Positions 18,129 to 26,612 of a DNA stretch of 64,000 nt are shown here, one piece after another. Position numbers and translations under genes: made by a program. The DNA is from Candidatus Methylomirabilota bacterium (GTDB taxonomy: Bacteria > Methylomirabilota > Methylomirabilia > Methylomirabilales > Methylomirabilaceae): contig PQAM01000015.1 in NCBI GenBank assembly GCA_003104975.1, forward strand, positions 62,001-126,000, in the 5' to 3' direction. How positions within the stretch are numbered: the stretch's first letter is position 1; the number at the start of each line of letters is the position of its first letter. The notes beneath the pieces were generated by a model. The model made no database searches. It worked only from the letters and a program-made list of their open reading frames with translations, and was not told the origin of the DNA.

Positions 18129-19371
18129 AACGGATGGCGACAACCGGGTCGAGTCTGGCCGCCCGCCAGGAGGGATACAGCGTCGCGAGGAAGCTTAAGG
18201 CCAGGGTCGAGAAGGCGATCAGGGCCAGATCGGTCCCTTTCATCAGAATCGGCACGGCATCCAGCAGATAGACATCGCCCTGGAGTCTGACGATTTTATA
18301 GGTCTCCTGCAGCGTACAGATGATCGCGCCCCCCGCCGTTCCCAGCAGCGTACCGACCAGCCCGATGACGACGCCTTCTACCATGAAGATCAACATGATG
18401 CTCTTGGAACTGGCGCCCATCGACTTCAGGATGCCGATCTCCGCCCCCTTGTCCATGACCTTCATGATCAGGGTGCTGACGATGTTAAAGGCGGCCACCA
18501 GGACGATCATCGTCAGGATGATGAACATGGCGATCTTCTCGAGCTTCAGTGCGGCAAAGAGATTGCGGTGCAACTGCATCCAATCCCTCGCGACATAGGG
18601 GAACCCGAGGCGCCGCTGGATCTCGACACCCACCTCTTTCGCCGTGTACAGATCGTCCACCTTGACCTCGAGCCCCGTCACCGATTGTCCCATCTGGAAA
18701 AGTTGCTGTGCCGCTGCAATGGTGATATAGGCTAATGCGCTGTCGTATTCGTACATTCCCATCTCGAAGATCCCGACGACGGCAAAACTTCGCATACGCG
18801 GCGCCATTCCGAACGGCGTCAGGACATTGCCGAAGGGAGAGATGACATTCACGCGCCCGCCGATTCCCACCCCGAGATTCGCAGCAAGGGCGCGCCCGAT
18901 GATGATTCCCTCGGGGTCGAGACGCCACCCGGTCCCCTCGGTCGGCTTTTTCAGCCGTACCGGATCGACCTCGGCGAAGCTGTCGGTAAGCGTTGTGACC
19001 TCCCGCGCGGAGTCGAGGTCGATGCCGCGCAGGACCGCCCCTGCCGCCCCGCGACCGGTGCTTAACATCACCTGATGGTAGGTGAAGGGCGAGGCCGCCA
19101 CCACGCGCGGGACCTCGCGGACCCGCGCAAGCGTCTGCGCCGGCTCCTCGATCCCCCGATCCCCATGGCGTATGATCCAGAGGTGCGCATTCGTTCCGAG
19201 GATCTTGCCACGAAGGTCGCGCTCAAACCCGCTCATCACCGCCAGCACAACAATGAGCGCCATGACGCCGAGGGCGACACCGCCGATCGAGATCAGCGTG
19301 ATCAGGGAGATAAACGCCTGTCCTCGCCTCGCCTTCAGATACCGCAATCCGACGAACAGCTCAAACGGCAT
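18121..19371 (-). CDS. lolC: Lipoprotein-releasing system transmembrane protein (LolC/LolE type)
   Basis: Membrane subunit of the lipoprotein exporter. The 416-residue MacB-like permease has one TM near residues 20-50 (FISLITLISIGGVALGVMAL), a large periplasmic domain, and three C-terminal TMs with the FtsX fold (MIVLVAAFNIVSTLIMKVMDKGAEIGILKSMGAS). Only one LolC/E gene is present next to lolD, so the transporter is probably a homodimer of this protein (LolF-type arrangement), as in many non-enteric diderms. Its start overlaps the lysS stop by 11 bp. Confidence 0.92.
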   Translation of the reverse strand: MPFELFVGLRYLKARRGQAFISLITLISIGGVALGVMALIVVLAVMSGFERDLRGKILGTNAHLWIIRHGDRGIEEPAQTLARVREVPRVVAASPFTYHQVMLSTGRGAAGAVLRGIDLDSAREVTTLTDSFAEVDPVRLKKPTEGTGWRLDPEGIIIGRALAANLGVGIGGRVNVISPFGNVLTPFGMAPRMRSFAVVGIFEMGMYEYDSALAYITIAAAQQLFQMGQSVTGLEVKVDDLYTAKEVGVEIQRRLGFPYVARDWMQLHRNLFAALKLEKIAMFIILTMIVLVAAFNIVSTLIMKVMDKGAEIGILKSMGASSKSIMLIFMVEGVVIGLVGTLLGTAGGAIICTLQETYKIVRLQGDVYLLDAVPILMKGTDLALIAFSTLALSFLATLYPSWRAARLDPVVAIRYE

Positions 19372-20866
19372 CGGGACCGGCCTGTTCGCCGTGGGCGGGC
19401 TTCAGGAGCGGAAAGAGGATCACGTCACGAATGGAGGGAGAGTCGGTCAAGAGCATCGCCAGCCGATCGATCCCAATCCCTTCGCCGGCTGTCGGCGGCA
19501 TCCCGTACTCCAATGCCCGGAGAAAATCCTCGTCCAGGCCGTGGGCCTCCAGATCGCCTTGATCGCGCTGTCGCAACTGATCAAGAAAGCGGGCGCGTTG
19601 TTCGCGCGGATCGTTCAGCTCCGAGTAGGCATTGGCGAGTTCCATGCCGCCTACGAACAGTTCAAATCGCTGGACGATCGCCGGCTCGCCCTGTTTCGCC
19701 TTGGCCAAGGGTGACAACTCGGTCGGAAAATCGATGATGAATGTCGGTTGGATGAGCTTCGGCTCCACCAGGGCGTCGAACAGCTCGGCCATGATCTTCC
19801 CCTTACCCCAGCCCGGCAACACCGTGATCCCACAGCGCCCCGCCGTCTCGCGGATGCCCGCCTCGGTCCCCAGGACCTCTGCGTCCAATCCGGCCAGCGT
19901 GACGAGCGACTCCTCCAGCGTCAGCCTCGGCCAGGGCGGCGCGAAGGAGATCTGCTGCCCCTGATAGGTCACCTGCGGATCGCCTGTGATCTCCTTGGCC
20001 AGGTACGCAAGCATCTCTTCCGTCAGCGCCATCAGATCCTGATAATCGGCATAGGCCTGATAAAATTCCAGCATCGTAAACTCGGGGTTATGCTGGGTGG
20101 AGATCCCCTCATTCCGGAAGTTGCGGTTAATCTCGAAGACCCGGTCAAAGCCGCCCACTACCAGCCGCTTCAGATAGAGCTCGGGCGCAATCCTGAGATA
20201 CAGCTTGATATCGAGGGCATTGTGATGCGTCACAAAGGGGCGCGCCATGGCGCCGCCCGCCATCGGCTGCATCATGGGTGTCTCGACCTCCAGGAACCCC
20301 CGCGACTCAAGGAAGCGACGCATCTCTGCAATCAGGCGACTCCGTTTCCTGAAGGCGTCAGCCACCTGTCGGTTTACGATGAGATCCAGGTAGCGCTGCC
20401 GAAAGCGGGTCTCCACATCGGTCAGGCCATGCCACTTCTCCGGCAGCGGCCTCAGCGACTTCGACAGGAGCTGAACCGTCACGGCTCGTATCGTGAGTTC
20501 CCCGGTACGCGTCCGAAAGAGCCGTCCCTCGACCCCGAGGTAGTCGCCGACATCCAGCAGTCTCTTGCAGAGGTCGTAGTGTGCCGCGCCCAGCGCGTCG
20601 TGGGACAGATAGATCTGAATCTTGCCAGAGCCATCCTGCAGGTGGGCAAAGGTTACCTTACCGTGCTGGCGTAGCGACATCAGACGACCGGCGACGGCGA
20701 CGGCGGGCGCTGCGTCGTCATCGCCAGGCAGCCCGGCATACGCCCGGTGAAGGTCAGCGGCAAGGTGTCGGACCTCGAAGCGGGCCGGATAGGGCTCTAC
20801 CCCTGCCGTCTCAAGCTCCGACAGCTTCCGCATCCGTTCGCCCATCAATGAACTATGTTCTTCCAC
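19361..20866 (-). CDS. lysS: Lysyl-tRNA synthetase (class II)
   Basis: Charges tRNA-Lys. The 501-residue protein has the N-terminal OB fold (AGRLMSLRQHGKVTFAHLQDG) and the class II catalytic core: motif 1 region RSRLIAEMRRFLESRGFLEV, motif 2 FRNEGISTQHNPEFTMLEFY, motif 3 GIGIDRLAMLLTDSPSIRDV. The start is GTG at 20866, with TGGAGG six bases upstream. It is the first gene after a consensus promoter and is translationally coupled to lolC and then lolD, an order seen in several diderm genomes. Confidence 0.96.
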   Translation of the reverse strand: MEEHSSLMGERMRKLSELETAGVEPYPARFEVRHLAADLHRAYAGLPGDDDAAPAVAVAGRLMSLRQHGKVTFAHLQDGSGKIQIYLSHDALGAAHYDLCKRLLDVGDYLGVEGRLFRTRTGELTIRAVTVQLLSKSLRPLPEKWHGLTDVETRFRQRYLDLIVNRQVADAFRKRSRLIAEMRRFLESRGFLEVETPMMQPMAGGAMARPFVTHHNALDIKLYLRIAPELYLKRLVVGGFDRVFEINRNFRNEGISTQHNPEFTMLEFYQAYADYQDLMALTEEMLAYLAKEITGDPQVTYQGQQISFAPPWPRLTLEESLVTLAGLDAEVLGTEAGIRETAGRCGITVLPGWGKGKIMAELFDALVEPKLIQPTFIIDFPTELSPLAKAKQGEPAIVQRFELFVGGMELANAYSELNDPREQRARFLDQLRQRDQGDLEAHGLDEDFLRALEYGMPPTAGEGIGIDRLAMLLTDSPSIRDVILFPLLKPAHGEQAGPDAV

Positions 20867-20897
20867 GGCGCCTCCAGTTGGTTGTTAGATGCGTCCG

Positions 20898-20926
20898 ATT
20901 ATAGGAAGCACCCCGATACCTGTCAA
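20898..20926 (-). promoter_or_regulatory. Consensus sigma-70 promoter for lysS-lolC-lolD
   Basis: Minus strand TTGACA (20926-20921), exactly 17 bp, then TATAAT (20903-20898): both hexamers perfect. Transcription would start near 20890, giving a leader of about 25 nt with a good ribosome-binding site. This is the strongest promoter seen in the window. Confidence 0.88.
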
Positions 20927-20957
20927 GGAGGCTCCGGAAGGGCTCGCGAGAATCGGG

Positions 20958-21458
20958 CTAGGGTATGCGCGTATGCGCCGGGCGTAAGGCGTATGCACGG
21001 AAATTTACGGCCAGCAGGCCGCTGCAGGCGGCCCTGACGGCAAAGATAGTGCGGTCGTAGAATGCGTAGCGGGTATGGCGTGCCAGACAGGGATATTCGT
21101 CGTCGATGTAGATCTCCCACGCCTCACCCATCTCACCGGCGATGTGCAGGGCGTGGGGGTTATCGTCACGCTCCCACCAGGCAAGGTAGTCATCGGCCAG
21201 CGCTGACTCCGCTGCTGTCGCGGCCTGTTGTGGCGTGAGCCCTGCGGTCATGGCAGCGTGGGCAACGGTCGGATTCACCCACCCGGCAGCAAGCCACTCG
21301 GGGAGGTCGTGGTCGGCGCGGAAGCCCAGTCTGTGCCACTCTGAAGCGATACTGAGGGCAGCAGAGTAGTCAGGGCAGACGTCGGTCCGCAGGGAGAGCA
21401 AATCGGCGATATCCGAGATAGCTCTGGCGGCAGCGCGGGAGTTGGGCTGAAAGCTCAT
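20958..21458 (-). CDS. Hypothetical protein
   Basis: A 166-residue soluble protein of unknown function, family not recognised. It is rich in Ala, Asp and Trp (SIASEWHRLGF, YLAWWERDDNPHALHIAGE, WEIYIDDEYPC) with no signal peptide or membrane segment. The C-terminus around VRAACSGLLAVNFRAYALRP ends in sequence built from GCGTATGC-like short repeats. The start is uncertain: ATG at 21458 or 21476, neither with a clear Shine-Dalgarno. It lies just upstream of the lysS promoter in an accessory-looking patch. The amino-acid composition suggests a real gene. Confidence 0.55.
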   Translation of the reverse strand: MSFQPNSRAAARAISDIADLLSLRTDVCPDYSAALSIASEWHRLGFRADHDLPEWLAAGWVNPTVAHAAMTAGLTPQQAATAAESALADDYLAWWERDDNPHALHIAGEMGEAWEIYIDDEYPCLARHTRYAFYDRTIFAVRAACSGLLAVNFRAYALRPAHTRIP

Positions 21459-21639
21459 ACACTGTGTCCGTATCATTCAGATGTGCCGTTGGCATCTCCA
21501 ATTCTGGCGACCTATTCTCTCTCAATAGGTTACAGGCCACCCATGACGAGGGTCGCCACCGACCGCGAAAGGGCGCTCTCCGAAGATATCGTCTCGCTCA
21601 CGATTATTCGATTGACTGCGGCGTCGGGCAACGCGTCGG

Positions 21640-22020
21640 TCAGCGACGCGGACCGGAACCCATACCGCCACCCGGCCCCATCCCACCGCCGGGCCCCTTC
21701 CCTTTCCCCATCGCAGGCGGCTCATCCGGCAGCGTCATGCCGCGCTCCTTGGCGCGCGCCTTCATCTGCTCATGATGTTCCTTGCGGATCTGCTCCCGCT
21801 CCTCAGCAGTCTTGGCTGCGCGCATCTTGTTGCGATACTCCATCCGTTCTTCCCGCGTCATCAATTGGCTGCCGTACATCCGCTCTTGTTGCCGAACCGT
21901 CTTGGCGGTTCCGGGGCCTCCCTCAGTCTGAGTCGGCTGTTCTTCGGCCGCAAATGCCAACCCGGCGGACAACGCCAGTAGCGACACTACGGAACCTAAC
22001 TTAAGCGTACTGTGTTTCAC
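21640..22020 (-). CDS. Small secreted/periplasmic protein with Gly-Met tail
   Basis: A 126-residue protein. A Sec signal peptide (STLKLGSVVSLLALSAGLAFA, cleavage before AEEQ) is followed by a charged helical segment MTREERMEYRNKMRAAKTAE with EREQIRKEHHEQMKARAKER and TLPDEPP. It ends in a glycine/methionine tail of GPGGGM repeats. Similar short proteins with the TREERxEYRxKMRxAKTxEER pattern are familiar from methylotrophs and other aquatic bacteria. Their role is unknown, but the layout recalls CpxP/Spy-like periplasmic helpers, and His/Met content could bind metal (inference). Start GTG at 22020 is chosen because GAGGAGG lies just upstream. A longer frame to 22101 has no signal-peptide logic. 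Confidence 0.75.
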   Translation of the reverse strand: MKHSTLKLGSVVSLLALSAGLAFAAEEQPTQTEGGPGTAKTVRQQERMYGSQLMTREERMEYRNKMRAAKTAEEREQIRKEHHEQMKARAKERGMTLPDEPPAMGKGKGPGGGMGPGGGMGSGPRR

Positions 22021-22253
22021 GGCTATCCTCCTCGTCAGTGGGTTGTGTGATTCCCGACACCCCGCGCCATCGCAACTCGTTCGATGATCGCGCCCGGCCA
22101 TTGAGCACCATCGGCCGAGATCAGCCGCTCTATTCTGTAGATGTTATAATGTAACGCCGAACCATTCCGCCGTCCAGCCCACGGCGCAGCTTTCGCATTG
22201 CACCCGGTGAAGCCGAATGTTACTCCTTCATTCAATCAACCGCAACGTACCCC

Positions 22254-22667
22254 TTAAGACGGATAAATCAGCGTAAGTGCTTCGCGTCCGTGTTTACGAT
22301 AGACCGAAAAATCGGAGTCCAGCGTAAACACTGCGTGGTTTTTATGCAGTTCGGCCATGCGCACGATACATGCATCAGCGAGAGAGATTGGCCGATCTCG
22401 ATACTTGCGGTGAAGCGCCCGCAACGCGCCAATCTCGTCTTCAATGTGCAAGGCGATTCGAACCGCGCCACTCTCCAGCATGTCCCACACGGCATCCTGT
22501 GCTTTCGGTAACCGGGCGAGCAGAAACATTGCTTCCGCCAGCACGGGTTCGCACACCAACAGTGGCGCCTCCAGTTCAGCCAGGCGTTCCACCACCCAAG
22601 CATGATACCGCTCGGCTCGGTCGAGTAACGCCACAATCGGGCCGGTATCAGCGATGGCGGCGCGCAT
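22254..22667 (-). CDS. vapC: PIN-domain ribonuclease toxin (VapC family)
   Basis: Probable toxin of a type II toxin-antitoxin pair, a Mg-dependent RNase that cleaves tRNA or rRNA in known members. The 137 residues contain the PIN acidic residues: IADTGPIVALLD at the N-terminus, CEPVLAEA with the second acidic residue, ISLADACIVRMAE and TLDSDFSVYRKHG. The length is typical. The start at 22667 overlaps the antitoxin gene by 20 bp, which supports co-translation. Target unknown. Confidence 0.85.
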   Translation of the reverse strand: MRAAIADTGPIVALLDRAERYHAWVVERLAELEAPLLVCEPVLAEAMFLLARLPKAQDAVWDMLESGAVRIALHIEDEIGALRALHRKYRDRPISLADACIVRMAELHKNHAVFTLDSDFSVYRKHGREALTLIYPS

Positions 22668-22908
22668 GGCGGCCAAAATCTGCGAGATGTTTTGGGTTGG
22701 AGGCGAGGTCCGGAATGCCGGAATCTACCACTCCGCAGGCTTTCTGCGTAAGCTCCTGTAGCGTGGGCCGGGTGGCCCGATCGCGTGGGCTTTGGATCAC
22801 CAAACGCAAACCCTCCTCCACCAGCTCTCTGAGCTTGCGGCCGCGCAAGGCCGCCTCGGCTTTAGCGTGCCGGTAGAGCTCATCAGAAATCTCGACGGTA
22901 GTTTTCAT
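22648..22908 (-). CDS. vapB: VapB-type antitoxin (ribbon-helix-helix)
   Basis: An 86-residue protein whose N-terminus KTTVEISDELYRHAKAEAAL followed by RGRKLRELVEEGLRLVI is a ribbon-helix-helix DNA-binding domain. The C-terminal half (QELTQKACGVVDSGIPDLA) would wrap the PIN toxin. It is located directly upstream of vapC with a 20-bp overlap, the standard order for autoregulated pairs. AGGGGA precedes the ATG. Confidence 0.82.
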   Translation of the reverse strand: MKTTVEISDELYRHAKAEAALRGRKLRELVEEGLRLVIQSPRDRATRPTLQELTQKACGVVDSGIPDLASNPKHLADFGRHARRHR

Positions 22909-22936
22909 GGCTTTCCCCTTTCTCGCGTATGGAATG

Positions 22937-23077
22937 TCACAAATATATTTTTACAGCTTTCCATATATCTGTCAAGATTACCTTCTTTGGAGTTTTCCGC
23001 TTTACAGCAGATCCGAAAGCCCCCCAGGTAAAACGCAGCCAGCGGCGCACCTCGTCGAGCAGCTCACTGCTGCTCAT
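22937..23077 (-). pseudogene. Truncated HEPN-domain gene stub downstream of the MNT nucleotidyltransferase
   Basis: An ATG at 23077 overlaps the end of the nucleotidyltransferase gene by 14 bp in another frame, the usual MNT/HEPN arrangement. Its first residues read MSSSELLDEVRRWLRFT, closely resembling the start of HEPN proteins (consensus like EVRRWLRxAExDL). After about 17 codons the similarity stops and the frame continues with unrelated AT-rich sequence to a TGA at 22937 (46 codons in all). I infer that the rest of the HEPN gene was deleted and the breakpoint joined to the vapBC promoter region. The call rests on a short match. Confidence 0.5.
22947..22975 (-). promoter_or_regulatory. 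Putative promoter of vapBC
   Basis: Minus strand TTGACA (22975-22970), 17 bp, AAAAAT (22952-22947), about 40 bp before the vapB start. The -35 box is perfect and the -10 is four of six, set in AT-rich DNA (AAATATATTT) unlike the surrounding GC-rich sequence. The promoter lies inside the truncated HEPN-like frame. Confidence 0.5.
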
Positions 23078-23381
23078 AAACGACCTTGCCATCGCGTAAC
23101 GCGGGCCGCAGCACGCTGCCGGCGAGATCGCCGCGACGAGCGATTTCCTCTGGCGTCGTCACAATGATGTCCTTGCTGACCGGAAGGTCGCCGAGAGCAC
23201 GGCGTATCTCCACCGTTGTGCGCCGCTTGTCCACTACTTCTCGCAGGACGACGAGCAGATCGACATCGCTCTCCGGAACGGCTGATCCTCGAGCATGCGA
23301 GCCAAAGAGAATGACGCGCACTGGATGAACTCGCTGCACGATCCGGTCAACCATCGTCTGAATCGCCGCATCCGCCGTCAT
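23064..23381 (-). CDS. MNT-type minimal nucleotidyltransferase (MntA-like)
   Basis: A 105-residue minimal nucleotidyltransferase of the Pol-beta superfamily. The catalytic motif VILFGSHARGSAVPESDVDL has the GS motif and the paired aspartates DVD, and KDIIVTTPEE carries the third acidic region. In MNT/HEPN systems the nucleotidyltransferase is an antitoxin that AMPylates a HEPN RNase toxin. Here the partner is only a stub, so this may be a relic or may act alone. The ribosome-binding site is near perfect (AAGGAGGT, six bases before ATG). A TATAAT at 23441-23436 upstream may serve as -10, but no good -35 is seen. Confidence 0.82.
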   Translation of the reverse strand: MTADAAIQTMVDRIVQRVHPVRVILFGSHARGSAVPESDVDLLVVLREVVDKRRTTVEIRRALGDLPVSKDIIVTTPEEIARRGDLAGSVLRPALRDGKVVYEQQ

Positions 23382-23614
23382 ACGCTACCTCCTTGCTCCT
23401 CACCATCCAGAACTGTGCTCGATACAGCAAAGTGTATTATACGTATCAGGTTAAGCGGGGTTTCGTTTCTCAACCCCGTCTACGGCGCACTCAAAACATT
23501 TTTTCGGACGCCGGTGATTGTCTCGCCTTTCTAATGCATTGTCAACGATCTGGCCGGTCGGCCCACAGAGAGGATATCTGCGATGGTGCCGGTCTCGTCT
23601 CATTCCCACACTAC

Positions 23615-23643
23615 TTGCGCGCAACGGATTCATCTGGCACAAT
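23615..23643 (+). promoter_or_regulatory. Possible leaderless promoter for leuCD
   Basis: TTGCGC (23615-23620), 17 bp, CACAAT (23638-23643), ending only nine bases before the leuC ATG at 23653. No Shine-Dalgarno is visible before that ATG. If the boxes are used, the mRNA would start at or within a few bases of the start codon. Each box matches consensus at four of six positions, so this is tentative. The rest of 23382-23652 holds no gene I can support. Confidence 0.3.
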
Positions 23644-23652
23644 ACGATCGTT

Positions 23653-25056
23653 ATGGCGGAGACACTACTTGACAAGGTCTGGCGGGCGCATACGGTCCGG
23701 ACGCTGCCTACGGGACAAACGCAGCTTTTCATCGGCCTGCACCTGATCCACGAAGTAACCAGCCCGCAGGCGTTTCAGATGCTGCGGGAGGCGGGGCTCA
23801 CGGTCCGCTATCCGGATCGAACCTTCGCGACCATCGACCATATCGTCCCTACTGCCTCGCAGACCAGACCCTTTGCCGACACCATGGCCGAGGTGATGGC
23901 GGTCCACTTGACGGGAAACTGCAAGGAGTTCGGCGTTCCGTTCTTCGACCTGGACAGCGGGCGTCAGGGGATCGTCCATGTCGTGGGACCTGAGCTGGGG
24001 CTCACCCAGCCGGGTATGACGATCGCCTGCGGCGACAGCCACACCTCCACCCACGGCGCCATGGGTGCCCTCGCCTTCGGTATCGGCACCAGCCAGGTGC
24101 GGGACATCCTGGCCACACAGTGTCTCGCCATGGCCAAGCCAAAGCTCCGTCAGATTCGCGTAGAGGGGAAGCTAGCCCCGGGCGTCTATGCCAAGGATGT
24201 GATTCTCAGCATCATCCGGAGGCTGGGTGTGAATGGGGGGGTGGGATACGCCTATGAGTATGCCGGATCCGCTATTGAGGCGATGTCAATGGAGGAACGC
24301 CTGACCATCTGTAATATGAGCATCGAGGGCGGGGCGCGCGTCGGCTACGTGAACCCCGATGCGACGACCTTCGCATACCTGAAGGGGCGGCCGTTCGCTC
24401 CGCAGGGCGGGGCGTTTGACCGGGCTGTCGCCTGGTGGAAGGATATGGCAACCGATCCCGATGCCGCCTTCGATGACGTCGTCCGCCTGGGTGCCGCCTC
24501 GATGGAACCTATGCTCACCTGGGGGATCAATCCCGGACAATCAATCGGGGTAACCGAACCGATCCCCCATCCGAACGACGCGCCTGATGGAGACCGAGCC
24601 GCCTCCAGTGAGGCGCTGGCCTTCATGGCGCTCACACCGGGCCGGCCGATCGCGGGGACTCCCATCGATGTCGCCTTTATCGGCTCCTGCACGAACGGCC
24701 GCCTTTCCGACCTGCGCGTGGCGGCCGAGGTGGTCCGGGGGCGCAGGGTGGCAACGGGGATCCGAGCCCTCGTCGTGCCCGGGTCTCAGGCGGTGGCTCA
24801 GGCGGCTGAAGCCGAGGGGCTGCACGAGATCTTTCTCGCTGCCGGGTTCGCGTGGCGGAAGGCCGGCTGTTCGCTCTGCCTTGGGATGAATGAGGATAAG
24901 CTGACCGGCCGGGAGCTCTGTGCCGCGTCCAGTAACCGGAACTTCAAGGGACGCATGGGAAGCCCGACGGGTCGCACCCTCCTGATGAGCCCGGCCATGG
25001 TGGCAGCCGCGGCCATCCGAGGGCAGATTGTCGACGTCCGGGAGATGCTGTCGTGA
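23653..25056 (+). CDS. leuC: 3-isopropylmalate dehydratase large subunit
   Basis: Aconitase-family large subunit that isomerises 2- to 3-isopropylmalate in leucine synthesis with a [4Fe-4S] cluster. The 467-residue protein shows [44 protein letters not shown] (first cluster Cys) and CSLCLGMN (the remaining two). The length and the DSHTSTHGA block fit true LeuC of the bacterial two-subunit type. ATG at 23653 is chosen because family similarity begins there. The frame stays open 135 bp upstream without recognisable homology. GTGA overlap with leuD. Confidence 0.95.
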   Translation: MAETLLDKVWRAHTVRTLPTGQTQLFIGLHLIHEVTSPQAFQMLREAGLTVRYPDRTFATIDHIVPTASQTRPFADTMAEVMAVHLTGNCKEFGVPFFDLDSGRQGIVHVVGPELGLTQPGMTIACGDSHTSTHGAMGALAFGIGTSQVRDILATQCLAMAKPKLRQIRVEGKLAPGVYAKDVILSIIRRLGVNGGVGYAYEYAGSAIEAMSMEERLTICNMSIEGGARVGYVNPDATTFAYLKGRPFAPQGGAFDRAVAWWKDMATDPDAAFDDVVRLGAASMEPMLTWGINPGQSIGVTEPIPHPNDAPDGDRAASSEALAFMALTPGRPIAGTPIDVAFIGSCTNGRLSDLRVAAEVVRGRRVATGIRALVVPGSQAVAQAAEAEGLHEIFLAAGFAWRKAGCSLCLGMNEDKLTGRELCAASSNRNFKGRMGSPTGRTLLMSPAMVAAAAIRGQIVDVREMLS

Positions 25057-25649
25057 GACAGGACGACATTCGACGTCGGATCGCAGGCCGCGCAATTGTG
25101 CTGTCCGGTAATGATATCGATACCGACCGGATTATTCCCGCCCGCTTTTTGAAATGCGTCACCTTTGAGGGACTCGAAGCGCATGCCTTTGAAGACGACC
25201 GCCGCCAAATACCGGATCACCCGTTCAACCGGGATCGCTGCCGCGGCGCAACAATCCTGATTGTCGGCCAGAACTTCGGCTGCGGCTCATCACGAGAGCA
25301 TGCGCCGGAGGCGCTCAGGCGTTGGGGCATTCGGGGCATCGTGGGTGAGTCGTTCGCCGAGATCTTCTTCGGCAATTGTACGGCCATCGGGCTGGCCTGC
25401 CTGACACTGGACAGAGAGCACATCGCCGGACTGAAAGAGGCCGTCGCAACGTGTCCTGCGCAGGAGGTCCTACTCGACCTGGAAGAACGGCTGGTGCGCT
25501 TTGAGGATCGGGGCGTCCCGGCCATGATCCCGGATGGTCCCCGCAATCAGCTCCTCACGGGAACCTGGAACGCGACGGGTGTTCTGTTGGAGGCGGAAGA
25601 GGCCATCGATCGGATCGCCCGATCTCTTCCCTACGTCACCGGCTACTGA
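25053..25649 (+). CDS. leuD: 3-isopropylmalate dehydratase small subunit
   Basis: Swivel-domain partner of LeuC. The 198-residue protein contains [20 protein letters not shown], the substrate-recognition loop [15 protein letters not shown] and the core [15 protein letters not shown]. The short form with [11 protein letters not shown] resembles archaeal/deep-branching LeuD and related hydro-lyase small subunits. Given the adjacent LeuC, leucine synthesis is the natural assignment, though citramalate isomerisation is possible. The start is GTG at 25053, overlapping the leuC stop by four bases. Confidence 0.94.
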   Translation: MRQDDIRRRIAGRAIVLSGNDIDTDRIIPARFLKCVTFEGLEAHAFEDDRRQIPDHPFNRDRCRGATILIVGQNFGCGSSREHAPEALRRWGIRGIVGESFAEIFFGNCTAIGLACLTLDREHIAGLKEAVATCPAQEVLLDLEERLVRFEDRGVPAMIPDGPRNQLLTGTWNATGVLLEAEEAIDRIARSLPYVTGY

Positions 25650-25667
25650 GAGCGCATAAAGTCGATA

Positions 25668-25760
25668 CACAGACCCCTCACCCTATCCCTCTCCCGCAAG
25701 GGGAGAGGGGACTTTAAAAAAATCTCCCCTCCCTTGATGGGAGGGAATGAAGGGGAGGGT
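25668..25760 (+). repeat. Intergenic double-hairpin repeat (CCCTCTCCC type)
   Basis: The first hairpin pairs CCCTCTCCC (25687-25695) with GGGAGAGGG (25701-25709) around GCAAG. The second pairs CCCTCCC (25727-25733) with GGGAGGG (25739-25745) around TTGAT. Between them is ACTTTAAAAAAAT. This kind of CTCACCCTATCCCTCTCCC element is a common dispersed intergenic repeat in many proteobacteria-like genomes. It lies between leuD and the hydrolase gene. No T-run follows the stems in the plus direction, so it is not a standard intrinsic terminator. Confidence 0.75.
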
Positions 25761-25774
25761 GAACAGGAGACAGG

Positions 25775-26560
25775 ATGAAGCTCACAGCCAACGGCATCGA
25801 TATCAATTACATCATCGAGGGGGAGGGTCCGGTGGTGACGATGAGCCATGCCCTCGGATGCAATCTTACCCTCTGGGAGGCGCAGGCTCAGGTCCTCAGC
25901 GCACACTTTCGGGTCCTCAGATACGACATCCGAGGGCATGGCGGAACCAGCGCCCCCGCTGGTCCGTATAGCCTGGAACAGATGGCCGATGATCTACACG
26001 GACTACTCACCGAGTTTGGCGTTACGGCAACGCACTTCGTAGGGATCTCCATGGGCGGCATGATCGGTCAAATCTTCGCACTGAAATATCCGTCGATGGT
26101 TCGCAGCCTGGTCCTCTGCTCCACCACCAGCCGCTATCCGGAGACCGCCCGGTCGGCCTGGACGGAACGTATCCGCACGGTGGAAACGAACGGGATGAAA
26201 CCGATGGTCGAGGCGGCACTGGAACGGTGGTTTACGGCCCCGTTTCGAGAGCATCATCAGGATGTGATGGATGGGGTGCGTACCATGATCCGGGGTACGC
26301 CGCCCCAAGGCTATATCGGCTGCTGCTACGCGATTCCCACCATCGACGTCACCGATCGACTCAGCGAGGTTCGGTGCCCAGCCCTTGTTATTTCTGGCGA
26401 GCAGGATCCTGGCACTCCCGTCGCCATGGCACAGGAAATTCACGCGGCCATCCCCTCGTGCGAGTTGGCCATCCTCCCTTCGGCATCGCACCTGTGCAAT
26501 CTGGAGCAGTCGGAGGCGTTCAACTGCGCCCTACTGACGTTCCTCAACAAGGTTGCCTGA
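25775..26560 (+). CDS. Alpha/beta-fold hydrolase (3-oxoadipate enol-lactonase-like)
   Basis: A 261-residue alpha/beta hydrolase. The nucleophile elbow is FVGISMGGMIGQIFA (Ser near residue 94), the oxyanion-side motif is YDIRGHGGTSAP, the acid is in ISGEQDPGTP and the catalytic His in ASHLCNLEQSEAFN. The overall pattern is closest to PcaD-type enol-lactonases. However, no other protocatechuate-pathway gene is in the window, so the substrate is unknown. The ribosome-binding site AGGAG precedes the ATG. It is convergent with the lytic transglycosylase gene, separated by 52 bp that include a small GAGGG/CCCTC hairpin. Confidence 0.85.
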   Translation: MKLTANGIDINYIIEGEGPVVTMSHALGCNLTLWEAQAQVLSAHFRVLRYDIRGHGGTSAPAGPYSLEQMADDLHGLLTEFGVTATHFVGISMGGMIGQIFALKYPSMVRSLVLCSTTSRYPETARSAWTERIRTVETNGMKPMVEAALERWFTAPFREHHQDVMDGVRTMIRGTPPQGYIGCCYAIPTIDVTDRLSEVRCPALVISGEQDPGTPVAMAQEIHAAIPSCELAILPSASHLCNLEQSEAFNCALLTFLNKVA

Positions 26561-26612
26561 AGGCGAGGGGTTTCCACCCTCTCCGGAGGAGACCGCTAAG
26601 ATCATGAGCGCC

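Noticed and set aside
16662-18290. Long plus-strand open frame (542 codons) opposite clpC and lolD
   Set aside because: It is antisense to two certain genes, has no family motif, and arises from high GC codon bias.
22130-22165. TATAAT-like sequences upstream of the small secreted protein gene
   Set aside because: No acceptable -35 at proper distance on either strand.
25687-25745. Double hairpin after leuD considered as terminator
   Set aside because: Stem is followed by A-rich, not T-rich, sequence in the plus direction; better seen as a dispersed repeat.
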